Shown here: piece after piece, positions 11,401-22,590 of the stretch
How positions within the stretch are numbered: position 1 is the first letter of the stretch
Layout: every line of letters starts with the position of its first letter
Assembly: GCF_963678975.1 (NCBI RefSeq)
Contig: NC_089275.1
Location: forward strand, 22,009,977 to 22,073,976
Direction: 5' to 3'
DNA from: Dysidea avara
Lineage: Eukaryota > Porifera > Demospongiae > Dictyoceratida > Dysideidae
Length of the DNA: 64,000 nucleotides
Notes under the pieces: model-generated
Told to the model about the DNA's origin: nothing
Database searches by the model: none
Seen by the model: only the letters and a program-made list of their open reading frames with translations
Position numbers and translations under genes: made by a program

Positions 11401-14400
11401 ACTGACGATGCTCTCAACTGCCCAGGTAAAGAATACTTTAGAATAGTGAGCCAATTTAGATGTTTGTGAAGCTACACCATACATGGTAACTATAGCCACA
11501 GCATATGACTTACACCACAGTTTGCTTTGGTTTATACAACAGCATGTCACTTTTGATCCTCACCACAGGGGTACCATACATATCCCTACATTATATCTAT
11601 AGTGGCAGTGGCAGATCCAACCCCCCATCCATCCCCCAAAAGCCACTCAAATACCATAATAGAACAGTCAACACACATAACAATAACACTATTGAGAATT
11701 CTGTTATAACTACTGTAGCTGAACTGAACCCTAGATCAATGTAGTCCACATAGAAAGCAGTATGGAATATTTGTGCATAAACCACCAGTGGAATTTCTAG
11801 ACTCTCTGATTTGGTAAGGCCAAGAGCCAAAAAAAGGTAACTGCCTGCTCACAATGGCAGCTTTCCACCAATTATCACTCTACATCAAAATTTTTAGTTC
11901 TGAAACATATGAAATAGCTTTAGCTTCTGGGGGGGGGGGCTATGCCCTCAGACTTCATGCTCCATATACCTACTACCCTGGTGCACCCCTCCTTGCCAAA
12001 CCTTGGATCCAACCCTGAGTAGTTACCTATAATAAATCCAATTGCTATGTCGTCAGTGTTTCCAGCAAGCTCACAAGTTGAGGTAAGTTCTTCTATACCA
12101 CTGTGGAGAAATATATGAGTGGTTAACCAGATGCCAGACCAACCAGCCATCTGAAACTGCGTGCTATATATAGAGCAGACCAATACTGATACGACATTGG
12201 CACAAACCCTCTGAGAACTGATATTGCTACCAATTTGTATGGCAAGTAGAAACATCATTATTTGCATCTTTATCAGCTTTTAAAATGTTTAAAAGAACAC
12301 AAACATATCTAGAAAGCCCTTCTATCATCTATGATAACAAAGTGGTGAGTTATGAGATGCCATTTAACATATAAATGTATCTTGATAGCTCATCAAAATG
12401 TGGAGTAATTCTTTGTGGGAGCATGTATTAATGTTTGTGGTGCCTAATTGTGGTTAGGTCACAACCTTAGGTAGCCAGGTGTAGTTGCACTGAACAATTA
12501 GCAATTTTGTGCTTTCTCTCTAAACATTATGTCGCCTTAAATATACCAAAAGAAACTTCACTTTGATATATAGATGTATGGATAGTTATAACTTATGCAT
12601 ACTGACTTGAAGAAATCTTTTCCTTTCATCATCAGAGCATAACTCAAACAGTAGGATGCACCAGTTGCGTATTGATAATGATTAGCCATCATTGTCTAAA
12701 TAGAATAATTCAACAAATGAATGAACATATATATCTATTGTTCATCATACCAAATTCCTTTGTTTGATGCGGACCCTAGCATCATCATCAACCTAGAAAC
12801 ACACATGTGAAATTACTTCACAGACAACAGCTTAATCACTTACTCGTATGTAAGGGTTTTCAGAAAACTTACGACGTAGATTCCAAGGGAATTTCCCAAT
12901 GTAATATGGTTTACTAGGATCATACTGTTGTAGGACATGACTGAGTTGTGGAACATTTACATATTCATCATCATCAACATGACAGTACCATTGGTATCTA
13001 TGGAATGATGACAATACCACACTGTTCATGACATCTAACAACCACACCTGTCCTTGTTATCATTGTGTTTCTCTAAGGCTTTGTAATATGAACTGAACTC
13101 TATACCAGTTTTACAGCACAATCCATAGCTGTTTAATAGATAAGTAGTAACTATCGAATATGTGATAATGAAGTGTACTGCATGTGTGAATGATTGGGAA
13201 TTGATTAGATCACTAAACTACTACTGCATGTAGTCTTATTATTAAGTGTACAGACGAAGTGCCATGAGTTTTGTGCATCAAAGTAGGGACCTGCTGATTA
13301 TGCTCATTATTTTACCTGTTATGCTATATGTTGCACTGCTCAAAATTTTGCCTATTACAGTTAAATTAATGCTCAATATTTATACCTCAGTTCCCATGTT
13401 TTTCTAGTCAATTTGCACTTTATGGGAAAACAGTACGTTGCTGAAGCACAGACTCTAAATCTTTGCTTGATATACTCTAATACAACAGTCAGCTGTCTGA
13501 TTATCCTCTGACTGTTCTATTAGAATATATTGATCTTTAATTTTCTGTGATATGTATTTAGATAAGCAGAATTTATAGTAGCTAATGCACAAGTGTTCTG
13601 CCTATTATGTTAGCATTATACTCAATGCTTTCAGGCACCTATCATGCTCATTATTATGGCAGCATAATCAGTGGGTCCCTAGCATCAAGGGTTTCAGGAA
13701 ACTCTTCTGGATTTATGACAGGGCTGGTATAAGCACTATAGCCACTATAGCAGCAGGTGTAGCAGGTTTTGTTAGTTGAACACTACAGGTCGATATACTC
13801 TAATAGAACAGTCAGCCAAAATACTCTAATACAAGTCACAAAATAAATATAGCTTTAAAATGCTAAACATTTATGATTTCTGTCACCCAGATGCAATCTC
13901 AGAGATGCTATTTGATTATTTTCTTGGATGGAGGCATTACCCAGCCCATTTAGGATAGCATGTTTTACAACATTTAGAATAGTACATTTTACAAGAAAGT
14001 GGTTTGTTCACATATTTAGTGGTAACCATTACTCCCACCATTACCTGGCCTGACCAGTAAATTGCAACTTCCACTGCCCCTATTAAGAAACTGAGGCTTC
14101 AGGTTTACAAAACCTCTACCTAAGTTAGGCAATGATTTCTCACATGATATTATTCTGAACCAAAACTTGAGTAAAAAGTTTGAAAAAGTGGTTAGGCTAT
14201 ATCAACTCAGTACTGTATTAGAGCAGTCACTTAGCACCATTTTTTCAAAGTTCTTGCGTATGCCCCTAGAATCCTAATTGTCTTGTGTAAGATTATATCC
14301 ATGCTACCTGGTCCTTTGATTTTGGTGAGCCAACATCCCAGCTCTAGTCATAGGTTATTCTGTTGTGTCGATTTTGCAGCTATATAATCATGCAGTAATC

Positions 14401-15166
14401 CTATAATGTATTATAATAAGCTTTAACATCCAGAGCCATCCTGTAATATCTTTTTGATATAGAATATAAGGACATATAATATATAGGATAGATGATGACG
14501 AGGTAGCAATGCCTGGAACTATTAGTGTTGGCAATTCTAAATGTTAAAACTGAGTATTATGTATAGCGGGATCTTAAAACTAACATGCTTTCATCCTGAG
14601 TGTAACTTACCGTGAATGGTCATCTTTACAAGAAGATATAATCAAGTTAAATCCTACAGTAACATTATACATTTTAGCACACATATGTAGTGTACGCATA
14701 ATACCATCACACACAAATAAGTAATACCTGATCTTCTTACTATATCAGTATATGGTTTTACAGCTGATGAATTATCACTGATTATTGCCAACTGAATTGT
14801 TATACCAACATACATCAATAGCCACCTTAACCATTAGCATTATACCTCATCTTTGTCTAAAACTTGGAACCAAGTCAACATCGAAGTGAACACTCTAGTT
14901 TTGTAATTTCTCGAGCATGATTTCACAGAAAAGTATATATTATGGATGTAGTTTACATTTACTTTCTCCAATGGTTTGCCGTTAATTTTGATGGGAGCTT
15001 TTTCCAGAGGAATGGACAGAATTTTACTGCTTTTAGTAGAAGTGGACTCCACTAGTTTGCCATCCATTTGTGGTGCATCTCTAGAAGAGTTGACTACTTT
15101 CCCAAGATTGTTAACTTTGTCAATTGTACTAGACAGGTCTTCACTAAACTCCGCCATAAGTATGTC
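5423..15166 (-). CDS. Fringe-like beta-1,3-glycosyltransferase, gene A (11 exons, first exon missing)
   Basis: GT31 Fringe-family enzymes are Golgi type II proteins that add GlcNAc to O-fucose on EGF repeats such as those of Notch. Exons (minus strand): 15166-14846, 14791-14728, 14653-14611, 13128-13048, 12997-12844, 12792-12751, 12695-12607, 12100-12027, 5761-5667, 5608-5526, 5477-5423. They total 1101 nt in one frame (366 residues plus stop), all with GT/AG borders and compatible phases. Family marks in order: NIYFSVKS...TW (strand 1), SSCKDDHSRYGLCCKTGIEF, HVDDD metal site (about residues 176-180), YATGASYC, a DDIAIGFII segment, LTVSF, and the tail HCLLYPSVSWCPR. The exon carrying the start codon and membrane anchor was not found upstream of 15166. 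Most introns are 48-75 bp; the one between 12026 and 5762 is 6.3 kb because composite element copy 2 lies in it. Substrate specificity cannot be read from the sequence. Confidence 0.88.
5825..5987. mobile_element. pogo/Tigger-like MITE
   Basis: Ends CAGTGCTCTCTTGATTATCC and ...ATTATGGAGCACTG are inverted at CAGTGCTC/GAGCACTG and flanked by TA on both sides (5823-5824, 5988-5989), as in Tc1/mariner-pogo MITEs. It lies in the large intron of gene A, just upstream (on the minus strand) of the exon starting at 5761. It contains one copy of the dispersed ACTCTAATAGAGCA motif. Confidence 0.65.
7031..10566 (+). repeat. VNTR array 2, about 115 units of 30-31 bp
   Basis: About 3.5 kb of tandem 30-31 bp units of the form GTAGAGAGTTCAGCTACAAA plus CAAATCACCCT. 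Higher-order structure is visible: the series TAGAAGAAGTTACCTTG, TACAAAGAAACCACCATG, TGCAAACAAATCACC, TAGAAACAAGTCACCCTG recurs, for example at 8240-8400, 8750-8900, 9180-9300 and 9420-9560. Units are directly repeated without unique spacers, so it is not a CRISPR array. Confidence 0.9.
10585..10817. mobile_element. MITE with GTGACCGGATTTGCGAAAA ends, copy 1
   Basis: Left end ATATGTGACCGGATTTGCG and right end CGCAAATCCGGTCACATAT form an inverted repeat of about 25 bp that continues into GGGTCTTCC at the left and GGACCCC at the right. A second copy is at 61284-61517 with the same interior phrases (GAGACCATAACT, GGTGCTCAC). It sits at the VNTR/linker junction of composite copy 2. Superfamily not assigned. 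Confidence 0.7.
10981..11302. repeat. Near-perfect fold-back palindrome, copy 2
   Basis: Starts ATCTAATCCAAAACAGCCAA and ends with its reverse complement. Arms are about 155 bp with a short centre near 11135-11145. It is highly similar to 4640-4974, and arm changes such as CC/GG for AA/TT occur symmetrically in both arms. This suggests the arms are corrected against each other or were copied as a hairpin. Confidence 0.85.
11606..12017. mobile_element. MITE of the CAGTGGCGGATCC family
   Basis: Starts CAGTGGCAGATCCAACCCCC and ends TTGGATCCAACCCTG, a degenerate inverted repeat like that of the element at 60552-60885. A G-run at about 11930 lies inside. It ends 10 bp from the splice donor after exon 12100-12027 of gene A, so it forms the start of the large intron. 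No clear TSD. Confidence 0.45.
13129..14610. other. Large intron of gene A with several dispersed-motif copies
   Basis: This 1.5 kb intron lies between exons 14653-14611 and 13128-13048. It holds at least four copies of the dispersed motif ACTCTAATAGAACAGTCA: near 13471, 13792 and 13820 in plus orientation, and near 13510 in the opposite orientation, the first and the inverted copy forming an inverted pair. No coding exon was found inside. Confidence 0.5.
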
Positions 15167-15209
15167 CTGCAAGATGGAGAGATGTAACATCACACACACA
15201 CACATACAC

Positions 15210-15242
<33 letters not shown>

Positions 15243-16086
15243 CACACGCACGCACACACACAGCAAGAAGTGACAGATATAGGATTGTCAAAAATAGCAC
15301 AAGGTTTTGACCAGCCAACTCCTGTAAACATTGTATCACTGCTAGTGTGTATGTATATATATATACCATGTGGTGGAGATCAAAAGCACTGCACTGTGGT
15401 ATAACTGATATACCACGCTTTGTGGCTACGCTTACCATATATGGTGTAACTTTACACACATTCCGTGAAATCCTTATCTAAATGGTAAACAAGTTTCTAA
15501 TAACAAGTGCCTCAATCAATCAACAATCATTCACCTGAACAAGGAGAAGGATTTTCGAAATACTCTTGTCTCTTCATAGATAACTCAGTAATTGCGACTA
15601 GGTGGACGTGGCATGACTAAAGAGTCTAAAATGTCTGATCCATCAAGGATTTCTACTGATTTCAACCTTCAACAGGTACTGTTTCACTATAAATTGCTAT
15701 CTATAATCATTTAATCTACTGGGGTATAGAATTTGACAGCTATTACTCAGGATATGACTAAATATGTGCACTCTCCCTCAAGCGCTGTGCGTTCTCAGGA
15801 AGTCATGCATATATTTTAGTCATATCCCTCATAAGTGTGTTATAACTACATAGAACCACCCCAAGTTCGATGCTCTACCACTTTGACCAAATGTGATCTG
15901 TGATTTATTTTAGCCTATAAGTTGTTTATAAGGCCAGCTTAAGTGGAAAGCTGTTTACTTGCGGTTTGCATGTGGTTTACAGAAAGAATTTCAGCAAGAT
16001 TTAGGTTACATCCTTACATTCAACGCATTGTAAATGATGAATGACGGCAATTGGAAGCTTCATTTAAAAGCAATACAATTCTTAAA
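15167..16086. other. Upstream region of gene A; missing 5' exon not located
   Basis: The exon beginning at 15166 has a good acceptor (TTGCAG), so at least one upstream exon exists, but no hydrophobic signal-anchor exon is evident. On the plus strand a short open segment starts with ATG at 15631 and runs to a GT donor at 15675 (MSDPSRISTDFNLQQ). It could be the first exon of a divergent neighbour, but no following exon supports it. Confidence 0.3.
15190..15262 (+). repeat. (CA)n/(CGCA)n microsatellite
   Basis: About 73 bp of alternating pyrimidine-purine: CACACA, then repeated CGCACGCA, then CACACA. It lies about 24 bp upstream (on the minus strand) of the acceptor of the 15166-14846 exon of gene A. 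It is read through by spurious cysteine/alanine-rich ORFs. Confidence 0.9.
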
Positions 16087-16946
16087 CAGGCATGGGGTGA
16101 AGTACTTCAGTGCTTGTACTTAAGGACACTTAAGTACACCTTCATGAGTACTTGTACTTATACTTAAGTTCTAAGTAATGTACTTAAGGTACTTAAAGTA
16201 CTTTGAAGTACAATGAAGTCCTTTTACATATGTACAAGTGAAATAAGTTGTAGCTATACAATATAGGCTGAATTTGGCTCAAAGATAATATATTCCTGGA
16301 TTGACATGGTCAGCTTTTGGTTGAAGTCACAATTGCTGCATTTACTCTGAAAACAGAATTTAAAAGGTTTCCTAGCTTCTGATTTATTTCTCTGTTGATC
16401 TTAGAAACAGTTGTACTGCTTTTGGCCTGTAAGATTTAGATGATTATTATAAGAAGCAGGCAGCTATAGCAGGTAAGAAGACAGATTATGTCCCGAATAG
16501 AAAGTCAACAACAACGAAGTACACTCACTAAGCAGGTGGATGAATACATTGAAACTGACGCAGTAACAATGGCCCAAAATCCAGCAAATAAGATAACCAA
16601 AAGAAATATCCTCTGCTTTCAAGGTTGGCAAAAAACATCCTAGGAGTACCATGATCTTCCTCTGTACCTGTCAAGAGACTCTTCAGCATTGCAGGAAAGG
16701 TATTTACTCCTGAAAGATTTCACCTTACAGATGGCAGATTTTCACAATTTTATTAGGTGCAACCAAAACTACATAAATGCAATCATGAACACTGTAAGCA
16801 TAATCTGTACTTGTACTTAAATACTTTCAAAAGTACTTGTACTTTATATCTTAAAACAATGTCACGTACTTGTACTTGTACTTCAACAAATGTCAAAGTA
16901 CTTGTACTTTACTTAAGTACTTTCACATGTACTTCGCCCATGCCTG
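16087..16946 (+). mobile_element. hAT element remnant with 8-bp TSD
   Basis: TIRs CAGGCATGGGGTGAAGTAC / GTACTTCGCCCATGCCTG are flanked by the exact 8-bp duplication TTCTTAAA (16079-16086, 16947-16954). Both ends carry arrays of the AAGTACTTGTACTT motif (about 16110-16220 and 16805-16935). The 860 bp copy retains only the 3' end of a transposase gene. Confidence 0.88.
16500..16757 (+). pseudogene. hAT transposase C-terminal dimerisation fragment
   Basis: The plus frame gives LAKNILGVP, a stop, then SSSVPVKRLFSIAGKVF and RFHLTDGRF, matching the hAT dimerisation region (usual form: P.tSapsERlFS.AG...R..L). The preceding sequence near 16540-16600 (VDEYIETDA, then NPANKI in the same or a shifted frame) fits the linker before that domain. 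The in-frame TGA after GVP and the absence of the DDE core show it is dead. Confidence 0.7.
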
Positions 16947-19411
16947 TTCTTAAATGATGAGCTCTTTGTTTGATGCTAAAACCATACTGACTTGATGTGC
17001 ATGGTTAGCGAGATAAACATTGAACACCAAAGGATGCATGACAGACAGACAGACAGATGAATTTCAGCTTTACTTATTATAGATATATAACAAGTACACA
17101 TAACACTTCTTATTGTTTTACTGTGATTCAGTATCATGGACTACTCCAACTTGTTTCAGTACTTCTTATCGATGTGCTATGGTCTCTATTCCATTTGTGT
17201 ACTTGTTTGCTGACTTTTTTGTAAATAATTATTATGATTGGTGAACCCATGCTCTGAAATGGCACCGTGCGCCCCAGTTATATCAATCATCGTCTGAAAA
17301 GTAAAGTATCCATTATGCTTTGTTGTCAGCTATGTTCAACCTGTTACATAGCATTTCAAATCAAGAACTGTTCAAAAAGCACCTCTGCAATCCCTGCATA
17401 CTGAAAGAAAGGAATGGTGCCGCATGCCCCAGTTATATCAATTACTGTCTGAAAACATTACGCTTTGTTGTTGGCTATGTTTAACCCGTTACACAGCAGT
17501 ATGAATCAAGAACTGCTCGATAAGCACCAAACAGCCACTATGAAAAGTACAGTCGATATCCGTTATGAAGGGAAGCCATCATGTGCTACCGTCAAATCGA
17601 CACTTTTTGCTGTCAGCAAAGATGAATGGGACACAAAGGAGGACACCGGTAAGTCCATGAAGTATGCATTGTACATACTGCAATATGCCAAAAGGCACCT
17701 CTCAGGCTGAAGCAATGTCAAACAGTGAAAAACAAGCTCGTAGCCTTAGCCATTATTGAGTTACGCTTGTCTGAATGCATCAGTCAGTCAGTAGAAAAGT
17801 CTGTTAAATAATTAAAAAAAATTCCATAGCAATTTGTTGAAAGCACTTTAAGTCGATTCGAAAGCTTGTTTGGGCTTAGTTTTACATAACCTCATCCTCG
17901 ACAGAGAAAATTGAGGGTGGATTTTGGGTGATGTTACTTTGTGGGCCATACCTACTCCTTTACTCACTGCATGTGTAGAGCCTGTAACTGGACACATGCG
18001 TCTTGATAAGCCATTTACAGAAGTACTGCACAGATGCAGAGAAATTCCAGTGCACAAGGCCAACTTACATTATAAAAACTATGAAATCAGTCACTCTTTG
18101 TTGATGCAAGGTCACCAACATTATGGCTAGATGTTAGTGCCACGCACCAGAAGAAATTATGCGTGCACATCAGTAGCTATGCCAAATCATGTCTTTGTTG
18201 GTATGTAATGATGTGATTACTCCCTGATCATTAGTAATGTTTAAATTTAAGCATATTCACACAATAGCACATAACAGTTGTCTTAGTATCAAGCACATTT
18301 TGCGCTGGTACAACTAGTTTTATATTACTCTATTAGGAGGGGCTCCAAAATGTATGCAAAATCAAACTGTAGGTTCTACTGCCAGCCTGAATACTATCAG
18401 AATTCTGCCTTGGGATACCCGTAAGTGCCCCCCCTTCCCCTGTTGCCAGACCGCTTTTCTCAGTACGGCTGGTCGACTAGAATTATAAGCTCCCTAGCTT
18501 TTTTGAGCAGGCACTTATAATTCTAATCAATAAGCAAGCAGGGCGCTTATAATTCTAATTGATAAGCGCCGTGCCAAGAAAAATGGTCTGGCCACGTTTG
18601 ACTACTACCCCCCATAGTCTCACCAGCCAGCCTGTAATTTTTTTTCGTCATTTGGTTGGGAAAAAGGACTGTCTGGTAACATGGCCAATAGTTACTTGTG
18701 CATGCAGCAGCTTTTAACCTATGATAATTGAATGACCAGCTAATTGATTATGAATATCATTATTGTACTCTTAGTTATGGTAAAGAGTGTATTCATATGA
18801 TTGTTTCTCCACAGCATTTGTTAGGTGTGCAGTTGAGCTTGAAAGGTTTAGGGCTAACCAACTCAATTTCTGGTCCATCAAAGATCTGGATTGCTGTACG
18901 ACTAGCTATTGACTATGTTACCAAAGTGTCTTTTCCAACCAAACGACAAAATCAAAAAACAAAACAGGCTGGCTGGCAAGACTAGCCCTTCACCCCCCAA
19001 TTGTGGACAGCTTCCTCTTCCACTGAGCCCAGCACAAACCGTCCATATATCATATTCCATCTCCTGAATCCATGCCACCTGAACCGGTCTGAAATCCTCA
19101 GACTAGCTAGTTTATTCAGTACTACACAAAAGTTTTTTGAAATTTCAACTAGAGTAGGGATCATAGCACATCGATAAAAGGTACTGAAACAAGCTGGAGT
19201 AGTGCACAATATTAAATTATAGTAAAACAATTAGTTATAGGAAAACAACAAAAATGGAAAATGGCCACATATAAGAACAGCTCTGGCTTGTTTAATTTGT
19301 ATGAGAAGAGATAAGTGATGAACAGTGTAACTTGAACAAGTTATTGAGTGTGAGTGTTACTACAATGGCACCATAACTCTGTATGTCACCAGTAGGACTA
19401 GTTGGAACATG
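16947..19411. other. Non-coding stretch with local duplication
   Basis: Contains a diverged direct duplication: 17259-17385 matches 17413-17520 (CCCCAGTTATATCAATYA, then GCTTTGTTGT and GTTACAYAGCA shared). There is a short GACA run at 17041-17056. Between 18480 and 18580 the string CTTATAATTCTAAT occurs twice, with its inverse AGAATTATAAG. ORFs of 60-98 residues here show no recognisable family. Confidence 0.45.
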
Positions 19412-19769
19412 GGTCATTGAGACCTATTCAGCTATAATTAGCTTACTGGTAATGCTATATGCAATTAGTGACGTAATCACACATACGTTACTTGTTATTG
19501 TTCTATGCCATGGCTACCAATGGAGCATAATAAGACTGATATCTGGAGAACCACCTATGTTAAGCCATTACAAAAGCAATTGTGGCAAACCTATGCAGCT
19601 CTACAAGATGTTGTAGTTAATTCTACTGGTAAAAAACCATTTGACCTCTCTATTAAAATTGCATTTGGAATTGTTTGCAAATATTGCAACCTCAAAAATA
19701 TTTCCCCTTGAAATAGCTATTTAGTAATCTTAGTCTGGTGCAGCCTACACTTTTCAGATCACTTAATAA

Positions 19770-20098
19770 TGCACCTATCAATGTATTGCCCCACCCCTCC
19801 CCCTCGGGCATATATGGGGCTATAGTGGGGATTTGACACAGCCTAATGTCAAATGCCCCATAGTAGAGCAAACCTATTGTGTCAAATCCCCACTGTTGGC
19901 CCCAGTTGCAACACGGGGATTTTACTCGGGATTTGACATAGCATGGTTGGAAAGTTACAACAAAAATACTTGGGTGCTTAATGAACAATCGTCAAATGCC
20001 CTATAGTGGGACAGCAGTTTAGTGTCAATTCCCCCTGTAAAGCCCCACTTACGCTCGAGAGGGAAGGGGGGTGGTGGGGCAATACATTGATAAGTGCA
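19770..20098. mobile_element. MITE with TGCACCTATCAATG ends
   Basis: Ends TGCACCTATCAATGTATTGC and its near reverse complement GCAATACATTGATAAGTGCA. TAA on both sides would fit a 3-bp duplication as in PIF/Harbinger-like MITEs. The interior repeats GGGGATTTGACA and GGGGCATTTGAC. A partial second copy follows at 20100-20230. The D2 copy (53471-about 53792) has lost its right end. Confidence 0.6.
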
Positions 20099-20236
20099 TA
20101 ATGCACCTATCAATATTAAGCCCCACTACCCCCCTCCCAGACATACATGGGGGAATTGATCCAATTAGATCTTAAAAATGGCCCCACTAGTGGGGCATTT
20201 GACTGTTCAAAAATTTTAGCACTTGCTTGACCCTTA

Positions 20237-20622
20237 TAAGGCCACTCCAAATATATTCTCTGTTTCCCATCCATCGCCCGCATCTAGTTACTGACAGCTC
20301 TAAATATTCCATTATTTCATATTCTTCCATTATTTTCTGGTTATTCTTGCATACTGAGAGGCTTAGTAAAAGCCATCTTGAAACAGTGTCAGCTCACGTG
20401 CCAGCAGTGCTATCGAGTTGGCACAAACTTCACGTTTGCACCATTTTTGCAACTTGAAAAGCTGAAGCATGCTTTTATGCAGCTTTTTATGGTTGTGCCA
20501 GGCAAATAATGGCTTGAAAAGCTGCCAATCTTATAATGAAATAATGGAAATGAACCGCCCGCCCGCATACAAATATGCTTGAGTCTAGGACGGGAAACAA
20601 AGAATTTATTTGGAGAGGCCTA
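20237..20622. mobile_element. MITE, TAAGGCCACTCC family (type 2)
   Basis: Left end TAAGGCCACTCCAAATATAT with GTTTCCCATCC and CGCCCGCATC just inside. Right end GGGAAACAAAGAATTTATTT then GGAGAGGCCTA. It is present in D2 at 53933-54309. It shares the GGCC terminus and a GC-rich subterminal box with the elements at 20741 and 55792. Confidence 0.65.
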
Positions 20623-20740
20623 AGCTATGCACCTCCAGCAAGAATAACCTACTTTCCCAAAGTACGGGATTTGACTACTCATCATGCCCCACAGGTGGGG
20701 AATTTGATTTTTGAAAATGTCAAATCCCCACCTTTCCCGG

Positions 20741-21189
20741 TAAGGCCCCTATTCGGTGATTATTAGTTTCTCATCCAGCCTTTCTAATTATCATGAAGCA
20801 GGCGGGAAGGTATTACCATTATTTTATGATATTAACACACTGATGTACAGACCTTGTCCAAATTGTCTTCCTTTCTTACTACAAACATTTCCTTCACCAC
20901 TTTTCGTGATCGCCAACTGTTTTTCGACAGTCAACTGAAAGCCTGCTTTGATGAAGTCGATAGAGCACGATTGCAACTGGCACTGCAGCAATTTGCTAAG
21001 GAAAACAACAGTTCTCCTGGTGATATATAGCGCATTAATTGTAGCGTTCATCAACAAAAATTATAACAGTTTGGTATCATGTGTTCTTCTGAAAAAAATG
21101 CTCAGAGTAAATAATGGCTTACCATGCGGTAGCTTAAGAAGGATGCGGGCGGTGGATGAGAAACTAATAATCACCAAATAGAGGCCTAA
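20741..21189. mobile_element. MITE, TAAGGCCCCTATTCGG family (type 3)
   Basis: Left end TAAGGCCCCTATTCGGTGAT then TATTAGTTTCTCATCC. Right end GGATGAGAAACTAATAATCA then CCAAATAGAGGCCTA, an inverted repeat of about 35 bp. A GATGCGGGCGGTGGA box sits inside the right TIR. The D2 copy is 54420-55240 and contains 373 bp absent from D1. It encloses the short conserved ORF at 20836-21030. Confidence 0.7.
20836..21030 (+). other. Unrecognised 64-codon open frame inside MITE type 3
   Basis: An open frame without ATG that runs from a TAA at 20833 to a TAG at 21028. It includes ISFTTFRDRQLFFDSQLKAC and RARLQLALQQFAKENN, which is amphipathic and rich in charged residues, unlike random sequence. In the D2 copy (54523-54714) the frame is kept although three bases are missing (FDEVDRA becomes FEVDRA). 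It could be a fragment of a transposase or of a captured gene. No family recognised; it may be chance conservation through recent duplication. Confidence 0.3.
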
Positions 21190-21769
21190 TAGGTGCCATA
21201 ATAAGGGTTGGGCGAACTGACCATGTACGTGTGATACACTTACAGAATGAACAAACACTGATGATGATTCCGGCGACCAGTCATACGTTAGTAATACCGC
21301 CACCACTACGCATACCATCCCGGTCATGCATAGTTGTATAGTCCGTAAATATCTGTCAAACATACTTCGACCTCCCCGGCTGCCACTACAACGCTTGATT
21401 AATACTTCCTTTGACCATAGATAATACACGTAATAAGGATTGGCAACGCGCATAGCAACTATTAGACTACAACAAGTTTGATACTGAAATTTGATTGGCT
21501 GAAAACGTGGTCTCTAAATCTCGTAGAGCCACGGTCATGTCCAATAGAGACCACGCTCTGAGGCGATACGAAACACGATAATTACGCGCCTGTAACATTG
21601 GCAACGCATGGGCGTTTAAATGGCTAGTAACAGCCGTACTGAATTAGAGGGAGGTGTAATGGGCTTGTTTGTACTAATCAACACTACATTACTTGCTTAC
21701 AAGCAGCTGTCGGGGCACAACAACAGCAACAATGAGTTGTAGTCGAGGGGTCCGCAACGCAGCGAAATC

Positions 21770-22040
21770 GCGTACGAGATTCAGAATCTTTACGGATTCA
21801 CCGGAGATTCAGGGATTCCGAGGGATTCAGTCGAGATTCACTAAGATTCCCCGGGATTCATGCAGATTCGCTGAGATTCGGTGGGATTCACCCAAGATTC
21901 AGTGGGATTCACTCGAGATTCAGTGGGATTCACTCGAGATTCAGTGAGATTCACCCGAGATTCAGTTTATATTCAGTGAGATTCACCCTAGATTCAGGCA
22001 GTGAGGTTCACCCGAGATTCGAGGATTCACTGAATCAAAT
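21770..22040 (+). repeat. GAGATTCAGTGGGATTCACT minisatellite
   Basis: About a dozen diverged units built on GGGATTCACTCGAGATTCAG occupy the left subterminal region of the nested element. Inverted relatives (AAAGATTCACAAAGATTCAG) lie near its right end at about 24175-24225. Subterminal repeats like these often act as transposase binding sites; that role is inference here. Confidence 0.75.
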
Positions 22041-22552
22041 TTAGCCCGGCCAAAGCTCAGAGGTCGGCATTCTAGCGACTAAATATGTTCACCAGGATAT
22101 ATTAGTGTCAAAAGCAGCTCTATAACGGAAGTTTTGGATTCTGCTTCGCTGAAGTGTATCACAGCATCTCAAAGAATATTTATGGCTAGGGATTGTCGTG
22201 AGTGGTTTCCTGCCTCCCCAGACTGACTCTTTAGTTAGTTAAATGTACATGCATGTATACTTTCTTTATGTTTTGTACTCCCTTGCCATGCCCACCCATG
22301 CATTTTTAACCAACCCTGTCTGGTGGTCGCATGTGACCGAGGATTCCTTAATGTTAGTGTAAATGTTTGTGTCTCATATAATAATGATGGTTTTCTCTCT
22401 CTCTTCAGTTAGTGAATATAATAAGTTTGGCATTGTAGCTATGTAACTTGGACAACACTGATCAAGCAGCATGGACTCAGTAGCTAGCTAGCTCTTCATA
22501 CTGACTCAGTGTGATGATTCCTTGTACCAAAATTTAACTACCGAATGTCCAG

Positions 22553-22554
<2 letters not shown>

Positions 22555-22588
<34 letters not shown>
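22555..22588. repeat. (TA)n microsatellite
   Basis: About 17 uninterrupted TA units inside the nested element. Confidence 0.95.

Positions 22589-22590
<2 letters not shown>

Larger units (their letters stand above)
19412..21415 (+). repeat. Duplicated block D1 (left part)
   Basis: Nearly identical to 53113-55490 (block D2) over its whole length, from GGTCATTGAGAYCTATTCAG to the string CTTCCTTTGAC. In D1 the block is interrupted at 21415 by the 5.76 kb element 21416-27176 and resumes at 27184. The block is itself a mosaic of MITEs (19770-20098, 20237-20622, 20741-21189). The short ORF at 19505-19711 is conserved in both copies with one substitution but has no recognised domain. Confidence 0.85.

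Noticed and set aside
14840-15459. Cysteine/alanine-rich ORFs on both strands
   Set aside because: They read through the CA/CG microsatellite; only the part matching the Fringe exon 15166-14846 is real.
15535-15577. Minus-strand ATG segment (MKRQEYFENPSPCS) as first exon of gene A
   Set aside because: It ends in phase 1, while the exon at 15166 needs phase 0, and it has no membrane anchor.
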